From assembly GCF_030272615.1 (NCBI RefSeq), contig NW_026729196.1:1-64000 (forward strand): 64,000 bases of DNA, written 5' to 3'. A program made the translations under genes and the position numbers. Of this stretch, positions 1 through 11,620 are shown one piece after another (positions within the stretch are counted from its first letter, which is position 1; each line of letters begins with the position of its first letter). The notes under the pieces were generated by a model. That model was not told the DNA's origin. It searched no databases and was given only the letters and a program-made list of their open reading frames with translations. This stretch comes from Cryptomeria japonica (lineage: Eukaryota; Streptophyta; Pinopsida; Cupressales; Cupressaceae).

Positions 1-640
1 ATAGAAAGTGGATGGTCGAAAACCCGTCTTGAGAATGGAGTGTTGCACATGGCCAATACTTCTCCGACTCGTTCAACTGGGTGAGAGGGGGCTCACCGAG
101 TTCCCCAATCCTCTACAAGCTGGAAACTTCAAGAAGAAGAATCTATTACCCCCGTCTTCTTGATCCGGCGGGATGGGGGGGAACAAAATTGATTCATCTT
201 TATAATGTAGAACTCGGGATCTTATCGCGCCGGAGGCACCCCCGTGTGGCGGGAATGAAATTCCCAACTCTATTTCGTGGTCCACAGTGCCCGTTTCGAC
301 TACACACTTTGGTATGAATCCTATCTCATAAAGTACTAATTGGAAAGGTTTATCAATGCGGCCGACAGCGGTTCCCTATTGCCATGGTAGGGCCCCTCCA
401 GCTTCGAAGTGCACATTGGAAATCACCGAACTATTCGTCTCCCCAAGGAGAGGTAGGGGATACACACCAATGTTTAGCTGCCTGCCGATTCTCCCTGTTG
501 TCTCCCCGACTACAATTACTTCTTCCCACCCAACCCCATTGATTTCTCTCCAAGAAGAATATTTATGAGCTTAGGCGATGTTAACATCTAATGAAACATC
601 TTAGAATAATTGAACTCTATTCAAAGTAGTTAAGAAGCTG
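1..640. other. Spacer, no gene recognised
   Basis: Only short open frames on both strands with no recognisable protein. Families A to D are not evident here. The stretch is of mixed composition, with local C- and G-rich runs near 170-185 and 425-545. Confidence 0.5.
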
Positions 641-2000
641 TTCAGATACGTGAAAACATGTCTCCTCGTCCCGGTAGGCCAAACTGGGTAGGCAGGTAGC
701 CCCCCTACCCCACCCTGCCATGGCAAAAAGGGTACTTTGGATCAGCTGCTCGTGATCCTTCCCCGCCACTCATTTGATCCCCTAAAGAAGTAGGGTGGAT
801 ATTAGAAGGAAGAATTCTCGCTAGAGCCCCCTAGGGGAATCACTAGACTACCTTCTCGCAAATTGAACCCGGCCGCCTAACCCCGCAGAACAGAATAATT
901 GAGTTGGTAGGTAGGTAGGCCTCCCACCATTAAGTGTGGCCTCCCACCCTATCTATCCTCTCCTACCATCCTCCCACCATTGCCAATTGAACCCCGCCAC
1001 ATTCTAGTTCTATATCTTCCGTAGGCTACTATCCTCCAAAAAAACTTCTAATTAATTACCTCCCATACTATTCTGAATTATAGGGTATAGTAAGAATAGT
1101 CTAATTTGCCATTATAGGGTCTAGTAGAATGGCTATGCCATTGGGAATTAATTGGTCAAGGCGGCTATTCGAAGAACTGGAACCCCTCCTCCGCATCCGA
1201 TCCTAACAAGCTATCGGTGGGACCCAGTTACCGAGGGACCTGCCCACTGAAAAAGTCGTCACCTGTATTTTGGGTGGGTGGGCAGCCTGCGCAACTTAGT
1301 TAGTTCATCATATACGTGATATGTCAACTAGCCGAAATAGCAAATATTAGATAATATTAGGAGGCCGGCCCATCCCATATAACGTAGATGAACTCCTCCC
1401 ACCATTAATGGCTATTTCACCCCGCTAATTGCCATGCCTCCCACCTATCGCCACCACTCATTAATTTATAGCCTCCCACCTACTAGCCTAATTGCCATGC
1501 CATTAGAATTGTTGAGGCCTCCCACCCACCAAAAAACTCAATCGCCGGTAGAAGCAATTATGGGGCAATTCGCAATTATCGGGGCAATTCTCTCGGCTGG
1601 GCATTAGCCAGATTATATACGCCTGTGGGGTTGGGTGGGGGGCATAGTTGCCTACTCGGTTCAGATTATATACTACACATGCCCACCCCCCTCTCCGGCC
1701 TATTCGCCAGGGTTGGGTGGGGGGGAACTATAGTTGGGTGGGTGGGAGGCTATAGATTGGGTTGGGTGGGAGGGACTCGATAGTTCCAGGGTGGATGGCA
1801 GGGGTGGGTGGGAATCAGTTAATTAATCAGTGAATGTGTGTGGGGCTGGAACTAGAATTCCCTACCCACCCATAGTTGCCTGCTAGAATACGCTAAACGA
1901 CTATGGAAAACTATAGTTCGGGTTGGGTGGGCCCCTAAGGGCACGTTCAGCGGATTTTCCGGGTCGTATCTAACCTCCCACCCACCCTGCATTGGATGCG
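641..2000. repeat. Family B/C repeat cluster
   Basis: G-rich and C-rich blocks alternate between strands. CTCCCACC phrases recur near 920, 941, 970, 1396, 1430 and 1520. GTTGGGTGGG blocks recur near 1629, 1711, 1733, 1763 and 1922. Degenerate family C copies lie near 1303, 1611 and at 1664-1683. GTAGGTAGGTAGG sits at 907-919. Decayed stem-loops occur at about 1066-1135. No gene is seen. Confidence 0.65.
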
Positions 2001-3190
2001 CGCACGATATCACGGGTCCCACTCCCTATACCAAATTGGTTCTCTGTAGGCCCCGGATGGATCCTGGGGTTGAATGGGTGGACGCCTCCTCTACCCAATA
2101 AGACGTGCCTATCACCCTCCCGGGGCACGGGGAACATAGACGGAGGCATATGTGGACAGATACATACTCAGTAGATTGAGTTGCCTAGGCGCTTGAAGTA
2201 GTTGTTGATCCCGTAGAGGCAAAGGCAGTTATTATCCCCACCCAACCCGGGAACCACTAATGGCATGGTCTAAACACATAGTCTGAGCAGCAACAGTTTA
2301 AGCTATTGATCTCATTGATCCACCACGCCGGGGTTGATCAAACAAAGGCTTAAGTAGCAAGGGGTAAGGGCATGGGGAGCAGAGGAAGCGACTACCATAG
2401 CAGCAGTTCGGAACCAATTGCTTGCTCCGGAACCGGTTCTATATAGTAGGGCCCGTTGATTTACCAGCATCAGTGAAAGTATTCTATCTTCCTGCCAGAG
2501 TTTTTTGAGGATCTCGAGCCCGGTAAAGCGTAGGTAGAGTCACCCATTGCGAAGGAACACCACTGACTCTGTCGTTAACTCGTCGGATGCGGGGTATACT
2601 TGCAAGGGTTACTTAGCAAGGTGTTGGATAAGCTGGATAAACGGATGAAACTGCTTGCTCGCCTTGTCCCCGGTTTCTGGATGATGCTACCTAGCTCTCC
2701 AAGTCCCAACCGTTTCCCATTCGCCCCTATCTCCATATCTGCTTCTGGTTTCCAGATTGGTGGATCAATGGATGGATTCGTAACCACGTGAAGGTAAGCC
2801 GGATTCAAAACTACTAGCACTGAAACTGTGAGGTCAACTGACTTCTGGGTTGGGTATGAATCCCGGAGAGCCAAATATGCTGACTGACGAGGTGTGCTGG
2901 CTCCGGCTCTCACTTTTGCTCACATGCCCTACGTATGCCCAAAAGCAGAGATGAGTTCGGTCGCCTATGATACTAGTCACTCCGGAGAGAAAGTCTAGGT
3001 GGACGTTTTGCACGAATGGAAAGGGGGACATCATTGGGGTTGGAGGAAGCGAGGCGAACTACATAGTGGGTACCCCATAGATAGATATGTGGTGATCAAT
3101 AAACATTGGAATCAGATTCCTGGCCCGGAATGAATAGTGGGGAATGACTTAGAAGCTCGTGTATGGAAAACTACTACCTCCTCTGTGGGG
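2001..3190. other. Spacer with weak triplet phasing, no gene recognised
   Basis: Stem-loop elements are absent. The longest frames (for example 2575-2913 on the minus strand, 112 codons) match no family I know and have overlapping frames on the other strand of similar length. The codon-like texture around 2600-3000 resembles the triplet-phased tracts elsewhere in the window. Confidence 0.45.
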
Positions 3191-3480
3191 TGGGTGGGAG
3201 GCTTATCCTAGCATCAGATCCATTAGGAGATTTCCAATCAACAACTCTGGAAGACTTAAATGAGAACTGATGGCTTTGATGCCTCTATCCCCACCGATGA
3301 ATCTGCTTATGCTCGGAAACTGCTGCTTGTCCAGATGCTTCCTATGGTTTTGATGTCGGTGGATCCAGGTCGTCAACGTACTTTCGAACAGACGCTTCAT
3401 CTCCATCTCGATCAATATCTACATCTGGATGTGCTGCCCCTACGGGCAACCTGATGGCATTAAACAAAAAACGCTCCACA
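3191..3480. other. Triplet-phased low-complexity tract (core 3260-3454)
   Basis: The plus-strand frame 3260-3454 is rich in GAT, GCT, CTG and CAT codons (DGFDAS, LHLHLDQYLHLDV) without resembling a mitochondrial protein. It belongs with the phased tracts at 17.4, 36.7, 47.6, 49.9 and 62 kb. Function and origin are unknown. Confidence 0.4.
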
Positions 3481-4230
3481 TATAGTATCCTCCCACCCAC
3501 CCCTGCGCTGCGGAAGTAAGCATTTGTCGGATCGTGGATTACTGGAGGGCGGGAACTTTAGCCCCCCGGAACTATATCCACCCACCCAAGCAGGCGGGCT
3601 CAACCTTTTCGCCCTGGATACAGATTCTCGATCCAAAGGTCCCCCCTACTATCTATAGCTGGGCTGCCCGGCCCCCTACCTCGCCTATCCGAGATGGGGT
3701 GACCGGCCCATAGAATAGTAGGGCAAATTCCCCTACTATTCTAATTAATTGGGCGGTAGGGCCAGATTATATACGTAACATGCCAACTATCATCCACCCA
3801 CCCTTATGGATAGTAGGGGTGGGTGGGAGGCTGGGGTGGGTGGGAGGCCCCCCCTATTCTAGCAGGCTTATTAAGAAAGAGGTAGATTAGTTGTAAGGGC
3901 CCCTACTATTCTACTATTATTCCCAACCCAACCTTATTCTAGCAACTAGAATTAGTTACTCTAGCCCCCTACTATTCTATGGGATTCCCTACAATTATAT
4001 GGGGGAGGGCCCCCGGCTGGGGGCTTCAATCAAGCCCTACAATTCTATGGGACTGATTAATGGCAGTGGGAGGAAAAAGGACCGGGTTGGGTGGGAGATA
4101 GTTGTCGACGTTCCCGGTGTTGATCTACCCACATCCCGGCACATTTTGAAGACTTTTAATAGGCTAGCGACCTGGCACAACTATGGATAGTAGGGCAAAC
4201 CAATTCGCGTAGGGGGCTGCCCGAAGCACC
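3481..4230. repeat. Dense family A/B/C cluster
   Basis: Family A copies lie at 3707-3724, 3730-3745 (opposite orientation), 3900-3914, 3964-3983, 3987-4005 and 4034-4052. A family C variant, GATTATATACGTAACATGCC, starts at 3765. The G-rich block is listed separately. Copies of the recurring phrase GAGGTAGATTAGTTG begin near 3879. No gene. Confidence 0.75.
3816..3847 (+). repeat. G-quadruplex-prone double family B element
   Basis: Two GGGGTGGGTGGGAGG units stand back to back, giving at least six G3-4 runs separated by one- to three-base loops. This satisfies the usual G-quadruplex pattern on the plus strand. Confidence 0.75.
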
Positions 4231-4555
4231 CTGTTCCACAATTCTTCCAGTTCTATTTCGAAAGCCGGCATCACTACGCGGAGGCACCAGTCACAGGAGA
4301 GAAGGAGCATCCCTGTCAGTTTCAATTGTTGACCCGGATTGATTCAGTTGCCCGCGAGGGGTGAAGTCCACGTTAGGTCGAGAGGCATAGCACTTGTGAT
4401 TGTACGGGGAGCATAGCGCTTTCATTTGCATTATGGAGAGCGGTGTGTGAGCACATCAGACATGCAGTATCAAGCTAGCATGCATGCATGCATTCATCAA
4501 TCAAACGGAGAACAAAAGCAGCTTCCTATTTGCAGAAGCATAAGGTCAATCCCGC
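4231..4555. other. Spacer, nothing recognised
   Basis: Mixed-composition sequence without family A to D elements. A short GCATGCATGCATGCATTCAT run lies near 4479-4498. No gene is supported. Confidence 0.45.
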
Positions 4556-4740
4556 ACAGCAGAAGGCCAATAAACCCGAACCGCATCTCGAACCGCTCGA
4601 ATAGCAGCATCTCAAATAGCCCGAGCCACTCTAGCACCAGCTCGAACCGCCACCCTGCAGAATAGCAAGCACGAACCACTCTACCGGCCCGAACCGCAGG
4701 AGCAGCACAAACCACTCTAACACCAGCTCCAACAACGGCA
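4556..4740. repeat. Degenerate tandem repeat based on CTCGAACC / CCACTCTA
   Basis: Phrases such as CTCGAACCG, GAATAGCA, CGAACCACTCTA and ACCAGCTC recur at irregular 20-35 bp spacing. The repeat is imperfect and gives short open frames on both strands that are a by-product. Confidence 0.55.
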
Positions 4741-5118
4741 CGCCACTGGACGATAATCCCTACTAGTAGCAGTCGGAGAGAACTGCCACAGGACAGGAGT
4801 AATCCCCCCAGTAGGGGCTTAAAACTGAAATGCCGTAGCAGGTGGTGGAGAATCGCTGGCAGCCATCAATAGAATAAGCTTAGGGATCCATCTTAGTAAC
4901 ATATAATCTGTTGACCCAACCGTGTTGCCAAGCGCAGCCGAGGCTCCATCGACGAATGAGTGTGCATTCATAGGGCAACTATCGAGGGAACCGGGGAACT
5001 ATCGAGCCCCACCCAACCCGCAATAGAACGGTGGGCTTTCTCGCCGATTAGGTTGGGTGGGATTGCCCAACCGAGCGAGCTACCTCTGCCATTACTATGC
5101 CCCCCACCCCTAGTCAAG
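4741..5118. other. Spacer, few repeats
   Basis: Family B complements (CCACCCAACC) occur near 5006 and 5051. No gene. Confidence 0.45.
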
Positions 5119-5650
5119 CCCCCATAGAATTGTAGGTCGAGAACCCGGGTCCATAGCCCCTAAAATGGTTTATGGTAGGGCGTGAAGACTGGTTATTATA
5201 GCAAGCGCATTAATATACCCATAGAATGTCGAGGGGGCCCTTTAGATAGTAGGGGGGAGGTAGCTCTCTCGGTCGGGGAGATACCCCGATAGACTCGGTC
5301 GGGCTCGAATCAGTTCATCCGAGGCGTTCACCTGTTAATTAATCAGTCCCAGCCCCCTACAATTCTATGGGGGTTTATCCATAGAAAATAGTAGGGCCGA
5401 ATTAATTACTGATTAATTAAGCACCTCCAACTATATACCGACTAGCCTATAGAATGGTAGGGCCAACTGCTCTATACTCTACCCTATAGTTCCCACCCAC
5501 CCTGCATGCTTATTCTAGCCCCCTACCGGAGGCCCCCCCTCAGATGAAATGGTGGGTGGGAGGCCCTCTATTCTCTGGTGGGTTGGGCATGTTACGTATC
5601 TAATCTGGCGATGGAAACTTCACTTCTCTATCGGGTTAGATCGGTTCACC
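5119..5650. repeat. Family A cluster
   Basis: Elements occur near 5120-5138 (TAGAATTGTAGG core), 5219-5253 (a TAGAATGTCGAGG type joined to a TAGATAGTAGG type) and 5448 (TAGAATGGTAGG). Family C in reverse lies near 5586-5608. Three core variants occur within 350 bp. Confidence 0.75.
5353..5398. repeat. Compound double stem-loop, copy 1
   Basis: A CCCCCTACAATTCTATGGGG unit is joined by TTTATC to a CCATAGAAAATAGTAGGGCC unit in opposite orientation. The same arrangement recurs at 32319-32363 with TACTATT in place of TACAATT. The two halves can also pair with each other into one large hairpin. Confidence 0.8.
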
Positions 5651-5730
5651 CGCATCTCGATTCTAGACGTAACATGACCGGCCCTACTATTTGCCAGGGG
5701 TGTGGGGGGATGGTTTGGAGAGTTTGGATC

Positions 5731-6003
5731 ATTGTTCTCGTGGACATGGGGTAGAAAGTGACCCAACGAAATTCCCCAAAGCAACCAGATCTCCATTGAT
5801 CATTGTTCTCGTGGACATGGGGTAGAAAGTGACCCAGATGCCCACGGAGCTTTGGGACCCGGCTCTCCATTGATCCCCCACTATTATAAAGGGCTCGTGG
5901 ACATGGGGTAGAAAGTGACCCAGATGCCCACTATTCTAAGGAGCTTTGGGGCCATATCTCCATCTAACATTTTTCTCGTGGACATGGGGTAGAAAGTGAC
6001 CCA
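5731..6003 (+). repeat. Four-copy interspersed tandem repeat
   Basis: TCGTGGACATGGGGTAGAAA followed by GTGACCCA occurs at 5731-5765, 5802-5837, 5894-5930 and 5972-6003. The linkers share phrases such as GGAGCTTTGGG and TCTCCATTGATC. Spacing is 71-92 bp and linkers are diverged, so this is a decayed 70-90 bp tandem array, not a CRISPR. Decayed family A hairpins sit near 5878 and 5928. Confidence 0.8.
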
Positions 6004-7440
6004 ACTCGGTGTGTGCCCGACATGACCGACATAATTCATTCGTGACTTCCCAACTTTCTTTCTTCCGTCCGTAGGGCTCCCATAGAAAAGAGGGGCCAGA
6101 AGCAAGTTTTCAATAGCAGACCCAACCGAAGGTATGGCATAGTTTGCCCCTAGCCTAGAGTTTCTTATCTTATGGCAGGTTTGCATAGTTTTTTAGATGA
6201 GGCATTGAACCAGTTGTTGAATAAGCATCTCTCCCGTTAGTGAGGCAAGTGGATCAGCTGGATAGCTATCTATAGTGAGTGAATCCATTGATTCAGCTAT
6301 GCCGAAGGTGGGGCATCCCTAACCTCATCTTAGTAAGGCAATGAGGAATGGATTAGTTGCTTCAAGTCCGGGGAAGGAAGTATAGTGGCAGGAAGGCCCA
6401 GGCTCAATTTGGATTCCTTATCTTAGTCTGGCCCGAAACAAAACTGTTCCGTTGGCATTGCCACGGGTGAAGCAGTGGATCCGATCCGCCCCGACTATTC
6501 TATGGGGTGGCGTTGGCGCGGCTCCCTCTTCCGGAATGGATCCAAGTGAGGTGGGTGAGTAGGGGAACCCAAGTATTGGCTGGGCATATAGTAGTGGTAG
6601 GGGGTGCAATAAGTAAGGCGTGGAATCAGCTATCTATAGTACGGCATGGAATGAGCTATCTCTCGCAAGGCGGCAGTGAGTGAACCCGGGAACCAACCAA
6701 CTATAGCCTCCCACCCACCCCTGGGATGGATCTCTAGTCTAGTCCAGTCTAAGGAATGGCTGCGGATCGCCGACTCTCTCTCACCCGCGAAAGGAGAGGG
6801 GCGCCACTCGATTCTCTTTATTAGGAATTGAATGGGAAAACCATATGAATCGATAAGAGATTGAGCCGGAATATTGTTATTAGCCAGTTGTGCATGAGGG
6901 TGAACTATTGCTTCCTAAGTTCCCACCCCCCCCCCTAAAATGATATGGCTTCAACGAAGAAAACGATCAACTTTAGCCCCCGTTCCCGGGTGATTGCTCC
7001 ATGCCACGGGCATGGGCGGAGGGAGAAGCAGAAAGGGATACGGATTCGGGTGGGGCATCACGGCTTGATCCTTCATTAGCAGGTACTGCGAGAAGACCGG
7101 TATCCCATCTTTCCTCCTGACCGAGCCATCCCCGATATTTGAGATTGTGGCACTATCCAGTCAATCCGAATGGTGAGAACTATTCCGGAGTGGATCGGAT
7201 CTCATCTACCGCTTCACCGATTCCTATTCCTTTTACTGCTGGGCTAGCGAGGTAGGGATTTATTCCACTGCCGGTTTGATCCCTCACGTGCACCCGCCAT
7301 AGGAGAGGTAATCGGATGTGTTGGTTCTGATCCCGTTGGTCCAGACATGCGTACCGGTATCGGGCAGAGTTCGAATAGGAATATCCCAGTGAACCGGGAA
7401 GATTGAGCTTTCATCGTCGGTTCGAGCCAAGTCGATGGGA
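6004..7440. other. Mostly unique spacer, no gene recognised
   Basis: One family A copy lies near 6488-6506 and family B complements near 6710. The rest is unique-looking. No tRNA-like T-arm or recognisable protein was found in either strand. Confidence 0.45.
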
Positions 7441-10400
7441 GCCCTACTATTCTAAAGGGGCCCACCCACCCCAAATTATGTGATCATTACATAGCTGGTA
7501 ATCACAATATACACAATTTCTGAGAGATTCTGGTGCGAGTAGCACTGTTATGCCTGCCTAATAAAGTTGCTGGAGCTCTAGGAATAACTCATGAGCCATC
7601 AGCCCCACCCGCCCACCCAACCCGACCTTCCGGGTGGGAGGGAATCATAGGGTTCATTAGCCGCGGGATGCAGGGTGGGAAACAATAGCCCATAAATAGT
7701 AGGGGTTAATTAATAAGTAAATTCATGCGGCCCCCCACCCCCCCTATTCTAGTTATTGTAGGGAATCCGCCCCATGGCAATGATAGAAAAAAAGGGCCCT
7801 CAAATTCTATGGCTATGGGTAGGGGGCCCTTTAGAAAACTCTACATTACCAGTTTGACCCCCTACTATTCTAAAGGGAATCGAGAGAGAGTCTAGCCCTC
7901 CCATAGAATAGTAGGGGCCCCTACCCAGAAGGGCCTCCCACCCAACTTCAATTAATCTACCGACTCCCATAGAATAGTAGGGGCCCGACCCTCCCGCCTC
8001 CCACCCACAATTGAATCTGAGGGGGGGGGGCAAGCGGGTGCACTCGATTCTATACTACACATGCCAACCCCCAACTAGAGTTTCCCACAATTGAATCTGA
8101 GGGGGGGGCGGAGGGAGGAAGATTTCTATATATATAGATAGATGTCATCGGACGGGTTCGGAAATGCTATGCCTACATGGCCCCTTAGAATAGTAGGGCG
8201 CTTCTTTACATCCTCTAGGTATTCCCTCTCTGCTAGATGAGTTCAGTGAAGGAGAAGAATGGAAGCACCATGAAGCATCTCCCTCTGAACAGGGTTACGC
8301 GTTAATGGATGGAAGCACGGGGCTCGCCGCCTATCACCGGAGGGATGCTGGATCGGTACTACCAATTGCCGGGAGGGTATTACATTTTAGGGAGGGCTGC
8401 TATTCTATTTGCTTTCATTAGCAGGCTGACCCTACTATTCTAAGGGGCAGAGGGTTATCTATCTGCGGGAGGGTATATTAATTGGAGAACCCCCCACCCC
8501 CCATTATAGTTGAATAGTAGGGGCCCAACGAATAGTAGGGGCCCTACGGGTTGGGTGGGGATTCTAGTTGAATCTACCGTTCTCAATGCAGGTGAAGACT
8601 GGGACAACAAAGATTCGAGGAACCATCAGTGCCGATTCAACGCCTGCTGTGTCGGAGGAACACCGGTACTCTTTAGAGTAGTAGGGCAGCGGGCCCCCTT
8701 AGAATAGTAGGGGCCACCCACCCCCCCTACCATTCTATAGGCTCCCCGGTTGGTCTGATCAGAATGGTACGGTTCGCTCTTCCTCACATTGGTTAGTCGA
8801 GCACAGTCCCTCTATACGCGGCGATTCAAGATCCAAACTTCTAATCTATCTGGCATTGGGCCACCCTGAACTAAACTATGGCAGTAAATGATTCGAAGGG
8901 CCATATCGAAGAGGAAGTGAAGTGCAGTGTACCGGGAAAATGAGTCATTCCGAACGCACCGACCAAGCTAGAATTCCCCCCCTCCCGGGAATTAAGAGGA
9001 TATAGGATTAACCCCCCACCCTGCTTCGGCAATATAACCCCCCCACCCTGAAATAGAGTCCCCCCCACCCTGTTCACATGCATGCAGGGTGGGAACTATA
9101 GTGCGAATAGTAGGGGTAGGGGTAGAATAGAACTAGCCATAGAATAGTAGGGGCCTCCCCCTGCCATTCATCAGCCTGCTAGCCCCGCCTATAGAATGGT
9201 AGGGCCCCGGGCACTCGATAGTTGGTGGGAGGGGATTCTAGTTAGACCACCCACTCATGTTCCGTATAGAATCGAGAAACCCTTCCCTAGTAGGGGTGGG
9301 GACAAATAGAGTAGGGGTGGGGGGGTACTATAGGGTTCCCGTTGGAGGAGAGGTATAGTGGTTGGCATCCCTCTGGTTACGGAAAGAGAGCTCATTACGG
9401 AGAGAGAGCCCGGCTATATAGGTAGGGGCCCACACATCTCAATCGTGAGGCCTACCTATCTGTCGAAGCTGAAGTCACTTCCAATTCGCCGGCCTATAGA
9501 TAGTAGGGCACCTGACGTAAGTCTAGTCGGTTGAGCCCTGACCGGCCCCGACCAATATCAATCTCCCAGAGATAGCCGATAGGGCAGATCGATCCGGTAT
9601 GGACCTATAGAGTTCACCCTATCTCCTCCCACCCACCCCTATTATTCTAAGGCGCGGATACCCAAACAAGCACGCAAGGCCCAAACCTAAAGTACGTGCT
9701 TCATTTGCCGAATAATCAAAAAGAGGGGCCGTTCCCGTCAACAATAGAATAGAGGGCCACCCACCCACCCCAAACCCACCCCCCCATTATAGCAATCTGT
9801 AGGGGGGGAATCTGAATTGGGAATCTGAGGGGGGGCCTCGAGAAAGGGGGCCCCGGCTGCCGGCTGCCGGCTGCTATCATAGGGGAGTTTAGTTATAGTA
9901 GGGGGGAAACTAGTTAATTAATCAGCCTGCTAGAATAATGAGCCGCTATAATTCTGCAGGGTGGGCTATACGTAACTCAAAATTCTATAGGGCCACAAAT
10001 CAACATCAATCCAGGTAGTAGGGGTGCACCTACTGCTCTTCTACTATAGATAGTAGGGGTGCACCTACAATAATCTAATAGTAGGGGCCTCCCCCCACCC
10101 ATGTGACGTATAGAATCTAAAACCTGCCTTCTCTCTCTCAAGCGCGGGGTGCCTGCCAACTTGAGTTGGGGGAGATTATTGTAGGGTGTCGGTATGATTC
10201 TATTATTCCCCTACTATTCTCAGGCGGGTCGATTCTATACGTAACATGCCCCCCGCCTAGGGGGATCTACCTCCAGCTCGATTCTAGCTTCCCCCCTACA
10301 ATTCGCCAGGGGCGGGGCGGGGTGGGTGGGGGCTCGATTCTATACGTAACATGCCCCGGAATCCTTCACCCCAACCTTCTATAGTTCGTGTAAGGGCCCG

Positions 10401-10620
10401 GGATAACCTTAGAATAGTAGGGCCCTGGCGAATTCTAGTTCTAGTTCCCCCCAACTTTGGCACTATAGTCGTGCAGAGGAAGATGAGAACTAAACTAAAC
10501 AACTATATATAGCAGCCCAGCAGAACTATCTATAATTCAACCGGCGCTGGCTGGGGAACTTTAGAACTTTAATAATAGTTGTTGGGGAGTGGGAGGAGAA
10601 CTTCTAAATAAAACGCCGCC
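7441..10620. repeat. Large stem-loop cluster
   Basis: Family A copies include 7441-7463, 7689-7705, 7797-7812 (TCAAATTCTA core), 7858-7877, 7900-7920, 7966-7986, 8181-8199, 8430-8447, 8694-8715, 8723-8741, 9136-9155, 9188-9206, 10209-10225 and 10291-10312. Exact family C copies start at 10231 and 10336. Family D lies at 9914-9941. CCGGCTG is tandem three times at 9853-9873. The element-poor stretch 8200-8400 and 8760-8960 shows no gene. Confidence 0.8.
10291..10312. repeat. Family A variant with CGCCAGGGG right arm
   Basis: The left module CCCCCCTACAATT is joined to CGCCAGGGG instead of CTATGGGG. It is one of several copies that show left and right halves varying independently. Confidence 0.75.
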
Positions 10621-11620
10621 CGCCCCTCAAATATTATTCGGGAGTGAGCCCGTCCTCGATGTTTGCAACTATCCCTCAACAACTATGATGGAGCGGGTGG
10701 GTGGGAAGAGTGATTGTTGATTTGCCCCAATGAACTCTCTGCCGAATCCTTCAAATAGAATAGAAGTATAGTTCCCGGTTGGATTCGTAGAGTTCTTTAC
10801 TTACCTAATCGTTCCTTAAGTTCTCAACTATAGTCACTGAGATCTCTCCGACGTTTAGTTTAGTTCTCCAGAAGGCCTACTATTCTATGGGGATCGAGAT
10901 GGATGGGCATCATCATGTAAATAAACTTATCGATCCATCGGGAGTGGTGTAGTAACACCGTTGTTTCGTATTCACTCCTATCCCACCGATTCGAAGGCGA
11001 GAGTAATGCGTGCTTATTTCTCTTCATTCTCGGTCCCATCCATCTCTACAGAAAGAGATGTCCTGTTGATAAAACAACTCCTGGTTCGACCAGATAAAAA
11101 AACCACTACCTATTTCCGGGTGGCGGAACTTACGCCACTATTCCGTGATGCCGAGCCCAAGCAACTACTATCTATTGCCATGGCTTGTTCCCTCAGTAGG
11201 AGATGGGTGGGAGTATAGGTCATATCTCCCCGATTCACATGCTTCGTATAAGCTGTGCTGCCAAAAAAGAACGATCGCCATAGAATGTCGAGGGGGATCC
11301 CCCCAAGCAGAATGGTATTCTCGTTTCACCCATTACTAGGCATTGGAAGTGGTTCTCGTGACTTCGGCAAAGATGATCAATGGCGGATGTCAGGCTAATC
11401 TCGAATTGTCCAGTTACCTCATGCCCATTCCTACTACTCTATCCCACCTCCAGAGAAACATGCTAGGGACCAAACCTATAAAGTATTCCCTAACTTTTAA
11501 GCTGGTTATTCCCTCTCCCTTACACCCACCCGCCTCCGGAGAGTTTCTAAAGCAAGCCTACCAGCGCCACTAACTATACGTTTACCCAGGTCGATCTATC
11601 TCTGAGTCTCAGTTTGGGGT
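10621..11620. other. Spacer with two stem-loops, no gene recognised
   Basis: Family A copies lie near 10877 and 11279. Three plus-strand frames (10961-11218, 11145-11339, 11343-11573) have a protein-like look but match no mitochondrial family, and 11145-11339 overlaps a neighbour. I do not call them genes. Confidence 0.45.

Noticed and set aside
5731-6003. CRISPR-like spacing of four repeats
   Set aside because: Repeat ends are ragged, linkers share sequence with each other, and no cas gene or prokaryotic context is present.
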